Of a stretch of 64,000 bases of DNA, positions 53,448-64,000 are shown one piece after another (position 1 is the first letter of the stretch; every line of letters begins with the position of its first letter). Position numbers and translations under genes: made by a program. Source of the DNA: Rhyzopertha dominica (taxonomy: Eukaryota; Arthropoda; Insecta; Coleoptera; Bostrichidae); the NCBI GenBank assembly GCA_025024175.1, contig QCXZ01000042.1, positions 1,071,501 through 1,135,500 of the forward strand. The letters run 5' to 3'. The notes under the pieces are model-generated. The model searched no databases, was not told the origin of the DNA, and saw only the letters and a list, made by a program, of their open reading frames with translations.

Positions 53448-56400
53448 CTAAGAGGAAAGGCACTTAGCCTTGACGATCTCAGCTACCCTTTGTCCAAGTT
53501 TGCTGGAAGCGATTTCACTGAAGTGGTCCACGATAAATTTGGCAAGATTCTCGCGGATCGCTTCGTTGTTGGTGCTGATGTTTTCGGAGAGCGAGTTGCT
53601 AACGAAGTCAGTTACTACTTCGCTGATGTCTACTCCCTCTAAGGTTAAACCGGAAATGGTGAACTGAAACAAAATTGTGAGTTGAAAGACGAGGAGCGTT
53701 TCTGGCGAAATGTACTTACTTCGATGTCACCAACGCTGAGTTCAGTCAGCTCAACGCTTTCAACACTGATGCCATCAGAGATACCAACCAAGAAGTTGCC
53801 TTTCACGTGGATGTTTTCGACATATCCGCTAATTAAGCACGATTATTTAATCGTAATATACATAGAGAAGCTTTTATATATTTAAGTTGGGCACTTTTAA
53901 AAGAAAAATACACGAAAATTGATGTCAATGTCGTTTTCAGAATTAGTCAAAAAGTTATCGTATTACCAACCTTAGCTTATTAAAATAGCACACACACTGT
54001 ATTTTTGCTTATCTAACGAAAGCTTCATGTCGTCATTCCAAAAATACAGCACACCTAATGATTACTTTAAAATTCAACTAAATTTCCACTAAACTACATT
54101 TGAACAGATGAAGCATACTTAAGTAGTGCCAGTATTTTTAATCGGCCGGAATAATACCCCCATGAAGTTTAGGAGCAAGAGATTAACGAAGATTTGGGTT
54201 TAGTGAGTAAGCAGGATTTTATATCAGAGGAACAATAAGAGGTGCGTTTATGTATGATGGCACCCTAACCTAACAGAGAAACTTAGGAATTTCTTAGCAG
54301 CAACTAACTGCCGTTAATTGACCTTAGGAGCGTATTTTTTTAGCAAGATGACTTCGTTACAACGTTGCAATTAAAACCATTTCTTACTTCTAATTTTTCC
54401 AATAATCGGATAACTACACAAGGACCTAACCATTGACCAGCGAGGTTTTATTCCCTCCTGAGCTTCTGCTACAAGTTACTAGAGAAATTATTTTACCAGA
54501 GAATATTGAAGACTCAGTTCCGAAGGAACAAGCAGGTTTTAGGAAGAACAGAAGCTGCTGTGACCAGGTCTTGGCTCTAACAACATATGCTGAAGCTGGT
54601 TTCCAGAAACGATTGAAAACTGCTTATAGACTTGCCGGCAGCCTATGGTACCGTATGGAAAGATGGATTGATCCTCAAACTATTTAATACTCTGAAATAT
54701 GGATAGACTGAAGCTTATCGAGCGAATGCTGCCCAACGTTAATTCAGAGTGTTTCTGGCAGAGGAAAGTAGCAAATTCAGGATTTTGAATAATGGTCTTC
54801 CACAAGCATCGGTTTTGTCGCCCATTCTTTTCAAGGTTTACATAAGTGACCTTCTAGCAAATCAATCGAGAAAATTTGTATATGTAGACGACATGGCATT
54901 GGTTTTGCAAAGTAAAGACTTTTCTATACTTCAACAAATCCTTTTAAGAGACTTCGAGATTATGAATTGCAATTTCAGAGCTTGGCGCTTGTGCCCTAAT
55001 CCATTGAAGACAGAATTAACTTGATTTAATTTCAACAATCATCAGAAGATAAAACCAATTCAAGTTATGTCAAATAATATTAATTCTCAAACATAGCTTT
55101 TCGCCAAAATACCTTGGAGTGACTCTAGATACGTCTTTCTTTACAAGAAACATCTAGAAAATCAGTAAAAAGTTAGAGACTCGAAATAACATCCTGCATA
55201 AGCTTGCTGGTACAAGTTAGGGTGCAAAAGCAAGTGTACCCCGTACTTCTGCAAGTGCCTTGCTTTATAGCACTGCTGAGTACTGCTGCCCTGTCTGGAA
55301 AAATGGTCATCACAGGAATAAATTGTCACTCAACTAAATACTGCAATGCGATTAATCACTGGAACACTTAAGTCAACTTCATTACCTTGGCTTCCGATTC
55401 TTTCAAACATTACTCCTCCGGAGATTCGCAGACAGTTTGCTACATATAAAGCTTGGCAAAAATGTCAATCAGCTCCCAAAGAGTATCTGATTTCTGCAAG
55501 AGCTACCTACAACTCGGCTAACTTTCAGAAAACCTCCGTGGGCAGAAGATTTCCTTCATTCTCCTTACACCATTGAAGATGGATGGTTTCTGTTTGGCAA
55601 CTTAAGAAACATGATATATTCAGTCAACAGCTTGTAGACGATCCTAAAGAAAAGGTGGCAGAAACTGGCCTATTTATATAAAGTGTGGTATTAAAAAAAT
55701 CAAGTATTCACTTTAGAAATGTTTTTACAGAAACTAAAAAAGTTCATGCGGATTTGCGAAATTCACCCTGTATTTACCATATCGGAGTGTACTTTTTACC
55801 ACTGAGTTTCTCATTAAAAGTGGTCCTCAGACACCGGTATAAATTTTCGTGTATCTCTATTGGATAAAGGAGTTTACCTTTAAAAGTGTCAAATTTTGCC
55901 CTCTACATACCTGGCTTCACCATCTGCGACGAGCTGGTACAGATTGTATATGAGCATCTCACCGAAATCCTTGCTGCTTCCAGAGATCTTAGGGATATCA
56001 ACGGTGAAGTAGATCCTGTAACCCAATGGGATCAGGCTGACGCTGTCGGAGACTTCGGAGAATTCCCAGGAGGTGAGCCCTTCCAGGTACAGGTTTTCCA
56101 GCGTGAGGGAGCCACTGGAAATTAAACAAATTCTGGGTAATGGAGCGATAAATCTCATAATAAACAATGATTACGTGATGTATTCAGGGAGGTTCAAGTT
56201 TTCGAAGTACAGAGTCTTGCTGTCCAGTAACAGGGGGTTCGCCGGTGCCACATCGAATTCTTCGATCCCGGTATTAAGGTTGTCCCTGATGCATTCGGCA
56301 ACGTTGTGCAAGAGCTCTTCCAAAATCCTTGCCTGGGGCTTGGAGACGGCTGGAAGGGGTGAAAATAAGGAAATGCATCGACTGTTTGTTTGTGAGATAG

Positions 56401-57492
56401 CATTTTTTATTTACCTATATAATTTAACCTGAATACTCAATATTTTTCAGTGGTATCGTATTTAGAACGTTTGTGTTTTTTCAATAATTAAAACTGAATT
56501 TGTAATTTCTATTACAATATTCTAGGCTCTGTCCACATCGGATAACGACCGTTTCTCAGTTATGGCAGCAAATAGTATTTTTTTTAGACCAATATATGCA
56601 CTGTGTATTTTACTTCCTTTTAACGGCTTTCTTCGACAAGCTTATTGCTTAATAAACAGCATAAAGTATAATAGTATCAAATAAAGTACTAAAGGAAAAT
56701 ATCTTTGAAAATGTCTACTAATAGGACCATGTTTTCTAATGCAAAATCTCTCATGTCAAATGCTAATTAATTTAGTTCGGTTTCAAGTACTTTCACTAGA
56801 AGAGACTTGTCATAAACCATTAGAACTGTAATTATTTAAGCTTATTTAAACTAAAGGAACAGGATATAAACTTTTGTGTTATAAGTTAATCACCAAACAC
56901 TCCCAATCGACATTAAATTTATGGTCGTTTTAACACAAAGGATTTGTTGCCTAGTTTTGCCCGATTTTTTGCATAATTTTAAACCAATCGTTTGTTATTC
57001 CTTAATGTTAGCGTCTGCATGACACTGAAATATCAGTACGTCGATAGTGTTTCATTAAATTTACTAGCTGCTTATATAAAATTGTGTTAGACCTGCTTTG
57101 TCATCTTCGTTGTTACCAATTCCCTTTTGTAACTATTATACCCTGCTTTTGAGATATACATAAAAAGCAGGATATGGTATAATGTTTTAAAAATTTGCAT
57201 AAGGGGAGTAGTTCTAGACAAAGAAATACGAAACTTATAATCAAGAATCTCACGAGTTCTAGGAATACTTTGCCAAATATTACGCAAGTTTAGAAAATTG
57301 AGACGACTAAAAAAGTCAAAAGTTTTTTATTACATAAATTTACCTCTGTTGCTCAGGATTGCCTTGAACTGGTCAGCGCGGCTAAATGGGTTGGCCAGCA
57401 CAACGGCTACAACAGCTAAGAAGACAGCTAAGACGCGCACTGAAAATTAATAGTCAGCCAACATCATGCTGTTACTTGTTTTATTACTTACT
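53448..57492 (-). CDS. Gene C: secreted TULIP/JHBP- or group-7-allergen-like protein, 266 aa
   Basis: Coding pieces on the minus strand: the A of the start codon at 57492, then 57345-57440, 56175-56349, 55911-56114, 53720-53828 and 53448-53663 (TAG). All borders are GT-AG. The protein starts MRVLAVFLAVVAVVLANPFS (signal peptide), then AECIRDNLNTG, APANPLLLD, SGSLTLENLYLEGLTSWEFS, SVSLIPLGYRIYFTVDIPKI, GYVENIHVKGNF, FTISGLTLEGVDISEVVTDF and AKCLSS. There is no other Met before the mature region, so the split ATG across the 51-bp first intron must be the start. The last three exons are 204, 109 and 216 nt, exactly as in A and B. Two cysteines (ECIR and KC) are kept in all three, presumably a disulfide. 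A jockey-like LINE sits antisense in the intron between the third and second last exons. Function is inferred from fold resemblance only. Confidence 0.88.
53829..54432. other. Gene C intron, part without recognised content
   Basis: AT-rich, nothing recognised between the splice acceptor and the LINE. Confidence 0.5.
54433..55640 (+). mobile_element. Jockey-like LINE fragment in gene C intron
   Basis: Plus-strand pieces: VPKEQAGFRKNRSCCDQVLA at about 54520, LNNGLPQASVLSPILFKVYI at 54785-54845, KFVYVDDMALVLQ (the catalytic YxDD kept) at about 54875, WRLCPNPLKTEL to 55020, a stop-rich stretch with STAEYC at about 55270, MRLITGTLKSTSLPWLPILS at 55346, and PPEIRRQF. It is antisense to gene C. Stops and frameshifts throughout make it inactive. 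Only the RT and C-terminal part is present. Confidence 0.85.
56350..57344. other. Gene C intron between signal-peptide exon and next exon
   Basis: AT-rich; no element or frame recognised. Confidence 0.5.
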
Positions 57493-57567
57493 GTTTAGAT
57501 TTCGTTGCCTTGTATGTCACTGCACGACAAACTTCACGAAACTATATTAACTTACACCATACGCACG

Positions 57568-57574
57568 TTTTATA
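57568..57574 (-). promoter_or_regulatory. TATA box of gene C
   Basis: TATAAAA on the minus strand, 75 bases before the first splice donor, matching the layout of gene A. CAGTGAC about 45 bases downstream is a possible initiator region. Confidence 0.6.
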
Positions 57575-57599
57575 TTACCCATTTTGTGATTATCGATGT

Positions 57600-58619
57600 G
57601 ATAAATTCAGGGTGAAACAGCAAAAATATGAACTTCAAATCAAGAGCATCCACCTGTTTTTAGGTACAGTACTTTGTACTTTAGTGTTAGTTTTGGCAAG
57701 TTTAATTTCTGAAATATTACTATATTTCTATTCAAAACAGATAGTATAAAAATAAGTGAAATTTTAAATTTGGGTTGATATTTTTTCATATTCAATACGA
57801 AATGGAGACAAGTAGCTCAGATGCGATTAATCTTATTCATCTGAATGGAATGGGCTGTACTTTGATATTTAGAGTACCTTATTTTATCTAACTGCCGTAA
57901 TCAAAAGTGATCTTTTTTCGAAGAATTAAAAAAATTTGTGACGTGGGTGACACTTAATTAGCCGAAGGCAGTAATATCTTCCGATTTAAGATATTAACAG
58001 CACTGGTCAATATTGTTGATCACGGTAAATATGGCAGAATTCACCAGCGAATTTGTGAGAATATACTGGCAATTTCCATAACTATTAAAAAAATTCAGTC
58101 GAGAGAAAAACGCTTCCAATCTGATTAAGATAAAGACTCATGGTTTTGAATTAAAATTAGATAACTATCAACTTGACAATTACTCTTGTAGACAAAATTT
58201 AAACTTGGATGAGTATGTGGTTTTGGAAAACCGTATTTGAACCTTACACTCATTACATATAACTGGATAGAAAAACATTTTGAAGTATGTACTAAGTTTT
58301 GAAGAGGTGATGAATCGTATCCTTAAGTGTTAGTATTTTGGCTTAATTAGCACGAACGACACCTTGAGATGATTTACTTAAAAAGCCGCATAAATATTAA
58401 ATCGCATATAAGAAGTAATTCGAAACTTGCGTTGATAATATATTTTCTAATTTGGACATAAATGATGTAACTGTAAATGATATTATGTCTATCAGACCAC
58501 AATGGGCCTGTTGCTCCCCTTTTTTATCGCGGAATATAAATCTACATGAAAAATAATAGGCCTTTGTATTTGTTATTTTTCGCAAAGCGCTTAGTTAATG
58601 CTTAAAAAAAAGATTGTTT
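57600..58619. other. Spacer upstream of gene C
   Basis: No gene recognised. Short AT-rich frames only. Confidence 0.5.
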
Positions 58620-59380
58620 ATGTTTAAAGTTTGAATCTCTGACGTCACCGCTCTCTGGCGCGCTTAGTGCGGTGTATTAGTGTGATGTTGCCACGTCATT
58701 TTCTGATCCTGGCATTACTGTCGGCCGAGATGAGGTCTCTGAAACCGAAGTCGCAGCAGCGTTGCCATTTTATTCCAAACTCACAACCGTAATTATGAAT
58801 TATAAAAACCCACACGCGATTGGATGTGTTAAACGCAATTCGTTGTTAGTCGTTTTCACTGTCAATATTAAAACGTAAAATATATTAAATTAAAATATTA
58901 ACTTGTAACGGATATATCGCAAACAGAATTCATTTTATGGCAGCCGCAGGATAAGTCCATATTTCAAGTGATATTAAAACTGAAACAACTATTTATTAAG
59001 TAGGTAAATTCGTTTAAACCTGAGTTACGGCGTATATACCTGCCATTACATCATTTTATTCAAGTCGCAACCTTTAAATAGCAAAATCGCCTAATTTGCG
59101 TAAAATCGAACGATCTGGCCACACGAGTTTCCATTCATGTAAAATTCGTCAATCATGTGTAAGTCAATTTTTGGTAAATTGTCCGAAGATCTCTTCACAT
59201 AATCTTGTACAGTCTATGTTTGAACAACAATGTACTAAGTAAATAAAAGCAAAACTTTAACGCGCCCTCCGTTCTCAAACCAAAACGTAAACACAGGCAC
59301 AGAACCGACGCATCGGCGCAATAGCGGAGTGCGTCTCCAGGAACGGTGACGTATCACGAAATATTTGAATTTGGCGGAAA
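58620..59380. mobile_element. Possible degenerate DNA element with imperfect inverted ends
   Basis: The left end (TTTAAAGTTTGAATCTCTGA, then CGTCACCGCTCTCTGGCGCG) and the right end reversed (TTTAAAGATTTTCC..., then ACGTCACCGTTCCTGGAGACG) resemble each other over about 80 bases with gaps. No coding frame. Boundaries are uncertain. Confidence 0.35.
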
Positions 59381-59784
59381 ATCTTTAAAGGTAAAAATAA
59401 GACACTAAAACATTACAAATATTTTTTCTATTGCCAGCTTCTAACTCCATTAGGTCCAGGCAAAGTCGCACATGTATTATAATAACGATTTATTATCAAG
59501 GGCAACAACCCCATTATCAAATTTGTGAATTTGAATTTGTCAGGCATAAAATAATTGAAAATAAAGTTATGCATAAGGAAAATATGCAAGTTTTTTTTCA
59601 ATTCTTTAAAACAGGAATCCCGGTCACACAATTACGAGAACTGGGTATTTGCCATGTATTTATACTTCATTAAATTGCATATTAATAGGTAGCATCTAAT
59701 CCACAAAACAGCTGTGACAGCGTATAAATTCGAAAAAAATGAATCGTAAGATGTATTTTAATACTAAAAATGTGAATATTTAAA

Positions 59785-60753
59785 GGGACCGCCAAAACGC
59801 GAACATATTGGCCGTGACGTCAGGTGTCTTGCAAATGGCCGCTTGTTTACATATGGGGTCAGCACGTCACCCGTCAGCCCCAGTCCGTCAATTTATCAGT
59901 TGGTTGTTTGCGTTCATTTTGTGACAAGCGAATTAAAATAGGCCAAGAAAAAATGAAATACTTATGAGTTATGTCTTCTGAAGGCATGTTCATTGTTATG
60001 GAATTTGTGAACAGCGACGAGTGGTTCAACGCGACGGAGATGAGGAACGTAAAAGCAAAAGTAACAGCTTAAGTGAACTTTTTATCAAATTAACTTAGCA
60101 TTGATAATTTGATCACAGTAGGTTGTTGTAAACATACTTTTTGTAAACATAAAAATGTAAGAATCAAAAATGTACCCTAAACTTGATTGATTTTAGAGGT
60201 CAGAATAAATATAAATTGCCATTTATTTCCGGGGCTCTTGCGGCTCGTTTCCGGTCTGGCTAATAGTCGAATATACGGGGAACAACGTCGTTCTTTATTA
60301 TAACATTTCCCTCTACCAACTTAAAACGCATATAATTTTTCATGTCCTCTTCCAGCTATAACAAAATGGAACCGAATGGTAAACACTTATAACCCCAAAA
60401 AGAATAATAAAACTTACAGTAAGAATTAAGATGATCTCCACAACGGAAGAACAAATTTTTGCGATTTCGGCATATCACGTCTAGGGGCCTTAAACAACTT
60501 TTTCATACGTTTATAACCATGTACAAAACAACACTTGTTTTGTTTTCCATACATAATAGATGCTTGTAAAACTACACAAATCACTGTTTGGTGCGACCTC
60601 TTACACCGTCCTTTCAATAAACACCACACAAAAGATTTTCCAATACAAGAATGATACTACACCCTTAAACAGCACGCTCTTCGGTAATGTTTACATGACA
60701 CTTGACGTCACGAGTTGAATAACCTTGGATAGAAGTGTTTTGGCGGTGACCCC
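59785..60753. mobile_element. About 1 kb DNA element with CCGCCAAAAC inverted ends and a THAP-like relic
   Basis: Left GGGACCGCCAAAACGCG, then GTGACGTCAGGTGTCTTG. Right, reversed, GGGGTCACCGCCAAAACAC, then GTGACGTCAAGTGTCATG. Both ends also contain GTTTACAT. A minus frame at 60426-60629 includes NKCCFVHGYKRM and KKLFKAPRRD, reminiscent of a THAP finger start. A short plus frame at 59991 starts MFIVMEFVNSDEWF. Non-autonomous as it stands. Confidence 0.6.
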
Positions 60754-61088
60754 TAAGATTTGAATTTCAGACCTGAAATTCTCTACCTACAAATACTTTT
60801 TTTGTTTTTTTTTTAACATGGCGCACGATATATATGCACTTCAAGATTCATTTTACGTAATTTTCAAAAAAAAGTGATAATACCCTATTTCGATTTTGAT
60901 GGAAGATTCGATAAGTTTTTAAATAGGTATATTGTTGTTATTGTGATCAGGCGTTCCTTTTATGGAAGGAAAGTCGATATAGAAATAAAAAGAATTGGTT
61001 CACAAATAATTTGAGACAACGCACCAGCAGCTATGTGAAATGAACAAGCTCTCAAAAATACTTATTAAATGGTATAACGTCTTAAAAC
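60754..61088. other. Spacer without recognised content
   Basis: AT-rich, nothing recognised. Confidence 0.5.
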
Positions 61089-61092
61089 TATA

Positions 61093-62146
61093 TACAGGGT
61101 GTCCTCGAAATACACCGACATCGTTTGACAGGTGATAGAATGCAATTTTAAAACTTTTTTCGATTAAAAAAAAATTCCGAAAACGCTTTGTTTTTATATA
61201 CAGGGTGTTGAAATTGAATTTAAAAAAATAATTTTTAAAACTATTTCTGAACTATAAAAAATATCAATTTAAAATCTGGTAAGAATCATAACGGCATAAG
61301 TTACAATAAAAAAGTAGTCGGGGGCTTCTAAAGCACCAGTGGCGTGCGTTGGGGTAATGCATTTCCCCCCTCCCCCTTTTATTAGAGCTTTTAGGTCTGT
61401 GGATTTATAAATAAAACTAATAAAGTTTTTTAATCTCTAATCAATTCCAAATACAACATGTCTTTTTCAAGTTTGCCGTAAAACGACTCATTCGAACGTA
61501 AAAATTAGTTTTTTTTTAATTGAAAAACACTACACCGCTATTATTTTGTGAAATCACAAAAATGTTATTGAAATTGACAACGCTTGAAAAGTGATAGAAA
61601 ATGCAATTTTAAAATTCTAAAAAAATCATATTTTTAGATTCAATTTCAACGCCCTCTAGGTATAATAAAAACAAAGCGTTTTTGGAAATTTTTTATTCGG
61701 AAAAAGCATTTAAAATCCCATTTCTTATCACTCTTCAAGCGTTGTCAGTTTCAATAACATTTTTGTGATTTCACAAAATACTGGCGGTGTTTTATTTGGA
61801 ACTGATTAGAGATTAAAAAAACTGTATTAGTTTTGTCTAAAAATCTACAGACCTAAAAGTTCTATTTAAATGGGAGTGTGTATTACAACAGCACACACCA
61901 CTTGAGCTTTAGAATCTCCTAACTACTTTTTTTATTGTAACTTATGCCGTTATGATTGCCATCAAATTTTAAATTGATATATTCAATTCAGGAATAGTCT
62001 CTAAAATCATTTTTCAAAATGCAATTTCAACACCTTGTATATCAAAAACCAAGCGCTTTCGGAAATTTCTTTATTACAAAAAAGTTTTTAAAATTACGTT
62101 TTCTAATCTATCAAAAGTTGTCGGTGTATTTCGAGGGCATCCTGTA
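61093..62146. mobile_element. 1054-bp palindromic element flanked by TATA
   Basis: The arms 61093 to about 61600 and about 61620 to 62146 are inverted copies. The ends TACAGGGTGTCCTCGAAATA and its complement (CGAGGGCATCCTGTA) are followed by ACACCGACA. TATA flanks both sides (61089-61092, 62147-62150). Shared internal blocks include TAACGGCATAAGTTACAATA and a CACAAAAATGTTATTGAAA-type block near the centre. No protein-coding frame. Confidence 0.8.
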
Positions 62147-62150
62147 TATA

Positions 62151-64000
62151 AATGCAGTAAACAAGTAAAAATATTTGATGGCATATACAGAATGCAACAA
62201 ATATCGTTAAAGAAAGTTGGAACATAATTAAATTTTATAGATCAATCATAAAAGAGTAAAACTAATATATTTAAATCAGCAGCCATTAATATTTAATTCA
62301 AAAAAACTTCTTCTTACGACCTGCTACACCATAGATGTCAAAAATACTGTGTTTTGTTCAATCCTGCAGATCAAGTTGCAAAAATTTGTCGTGGATGTTG
62401 TGACTGCAGAAGTAGTGGTCGCTTATTTTAATTGATTAATATAAAAATACCTATCCCTTCTTTATGGTGTACATTTTCGACGATTATATCCACCCTATTA
62501 GTATCTACTTATCGCTGTCAATATTATTAAGACTTGTGATATAAAAATAATTGCAAACAGCGAAAAATCAATTTTCTTTTTTAACAATTGTAATGTTGAT
62601 ATTCATATTTACAAGTAGTATGATTGAAGTGTATTGGTGTTATGAATAAAATTTGATTGAATGTTCAGCTTATAAGCATTGACAAAATGAGTAAGTAAAA
62701 ATATGTTTACCCTCTGCTTTCGCTCGTCCATTGTTTTGTAAATAGTTTGAATGGACCAAACAAATGCTTTTATATTTTGTATTTGAATAAGAAACAGTAA
62801 TTTTCAATAACAGGATTAAACAAAACTCATTTGTCTCTTGATGTACCTCTGCTGCTATTTGGAGATGTTAAAAACTTGACCGAGCAAACAAATTTGTAAA
62901 ATGTTATACTTATTTAATCGATTAAGTAAGGACAAGTGATAAAACTATGCTGTAGGTAGCGTTGCACTAACAAAATAAAATAATATCAAATTTAATTTGG
63001 GATTTGTTAGGAGTGGACCTAGACGTTTTTGGAGGGTGCTTCAGCCCCTTCGCCCTCCTTCTAAATCCGCTACTGACTTTGTATACTCGTTTTTATTACT
63101 TACTGTTTAGATTTTGTTGCCTGTACTTGTATGATAACTTATTCGATATGTCAAATATATTATATTAGCATATTCTTTAACTTACTTGGTAAATATGCCC
63201 TTTAGTGCAGGACTACACCAAACTGCACTAAAAAAATCGCAGTGTATACCAGTTGACAAAAATAAGGACGTGAAAAATGACACAAAAAACTATCTGTTTG
63301 CCTAGTCAAATTTCAAAAATATTTGACACCTTAATATTATAACAGATTAAAGGATTTTCCTGACAGACGTAAGGTATAAATACCTCAACAAAGTTGATTT
63401 TGACGAAATAAATCCATACAACTGTGAAAGTAATAAATTAAAAATAAACATATTCAAAACAACTTTAACAAGATACTTTCGAAAACACTCTTCGTTAAAC
63501 TATGAGTTATGAGTGTTTATTTAATGGTTAATGTATCATCTACAGTAGAAAAAACGATATGTGATAGTTTATCTTTGAATAATATCTTTCCATGCAATCA
63601 CATTTTGAAATGCTTTGGACTGTCTTGGATTTAAGTTTTGTCAACTGTAGACAGGAATTTTCTGTGTATAATCTTGTTGTACGGATTGACCTATATCATC
63701 CTGTATTTTAGGTATCGTGCTGTCTGATATATTCTTCGTAAGTGTTAAGGAGTTACAGAATCTTGGAACTATCGATGAATGTATTGCTTTCTTTTACGAT
63801 AAAATCCAAACGTGTTCGATTATGATTTCAAGAAAATAGGCGGCACTTTGAACATATTTTATCAACCCTTATTAGTGTCCTGGAATCTACTACAATACGG
63901 AATAAATTAAATCTGTCTGAATCTACGCTGTGGGAGCAATTGAGTCGTTTTGGGAGCATTAAAAGCAAGGAAGAATACGAAGAAATATTATTGCATCATT
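62151..64000. other. Right end of window, no gene recognised
   Basis: Apart from the orphan exon copy at 63085-63125 and a possible transposon terminus at 63030-63075, only AT-rich sequence. Confidence 0.5.
63085..63125 (-). pseudogene. Orphan copy of gene C first exon and splice donor
   Basis: Read on the minus strand, AGGCAACAAAATCTAAACA is followed by GTAAGTAATAAAAA, nearly identical to 57476-57512 of gene C, where this segment is the end of exon 1 with the A of the split start codon and its donor. Upstream, a weaker echo of TATATTAACTTAC is seen at about 63155-63185. No further exons of the family were found between 57.6 and 63.0 kb, so it is probably a broken or partial duplicate. A transposon-end-like motif (CAGTAGCGGATTTAGAAGG, minus) abuts it at about 63055-63073. 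Confidence 0.6.

Noticed and set aside
55886..56432. Plus-strand frames over gene C exons (79 and 119 codons)
   Set aside because: Antisense shadows of the 204-nt and 175-nt exons of gene C.

Overview
The window looks like nuclear DNA of an insect, possibly a beetle. It is AT-rich, its genes are split by GT-AG introns, and introns and spacers are packed with insect-type transposons (mariner, other Tc1/IS630-type elements, P-like/THAP, jockey-like LINEs, Penelope-like). Single N bases mark assembly uncertainty. No bacterial operon, rRNA, tRNA or CRISPR array was seen. The order-level guess is inference.

Left third (about 1-25.2 kb, + strand): the 3' part of one receptor gene. Six exons join in frame and encode the end of one Ig domain, a second complete Ig domain, a transmembrane helix, a cytoplasmic TIR domain and a stop at 25177. 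This is the layout of the interleukin-1 receptor family, not of Toll. Its introns hold an inverted pair of Penelope-type ends, a dead LINE, a Tc1/IS630-type element with a P-like MITE inside it, a 3.6 kb element with about 1 kb inverted arms, an apparently intact mariner (18285-19615), and a 2.6 kb long-inverted-repeat element.

Middle (25.2-32.5 kb): a nest of transposons. A second copy of the P-like MITE carries two insertions, one of them with a perfect 9-bp target duplication. Beside it lie a 103-bp-arm perfect-type hairpin and a decayed DDE transposase.

Right half (32.7-57.6 kb, - strand): three tandem paralogous genes, called A, B and C here, each encoding a secreted protein of about 256-267 residues. 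The last three coding exons are exactly the same length in all three (204, 109 and 216 nt), all splice phases agree, and two cysteines are conserved. The fold is most like JHBP/group-7-allergen (TULIP) lipid-binding proteins, but that is tentative. In A and C the start codon itself is split by a short first intron (A|TG); B has no such intron. A copy of gene C's first exon and splice donor lies alone near 63.1 kb. Penelope-like, LINE, foldback and MITE insertions fill the large introns and spacers.

Right end (57.6-64 kb): no gene recognised; several palindromic or terminal-inverted-repeat elements.
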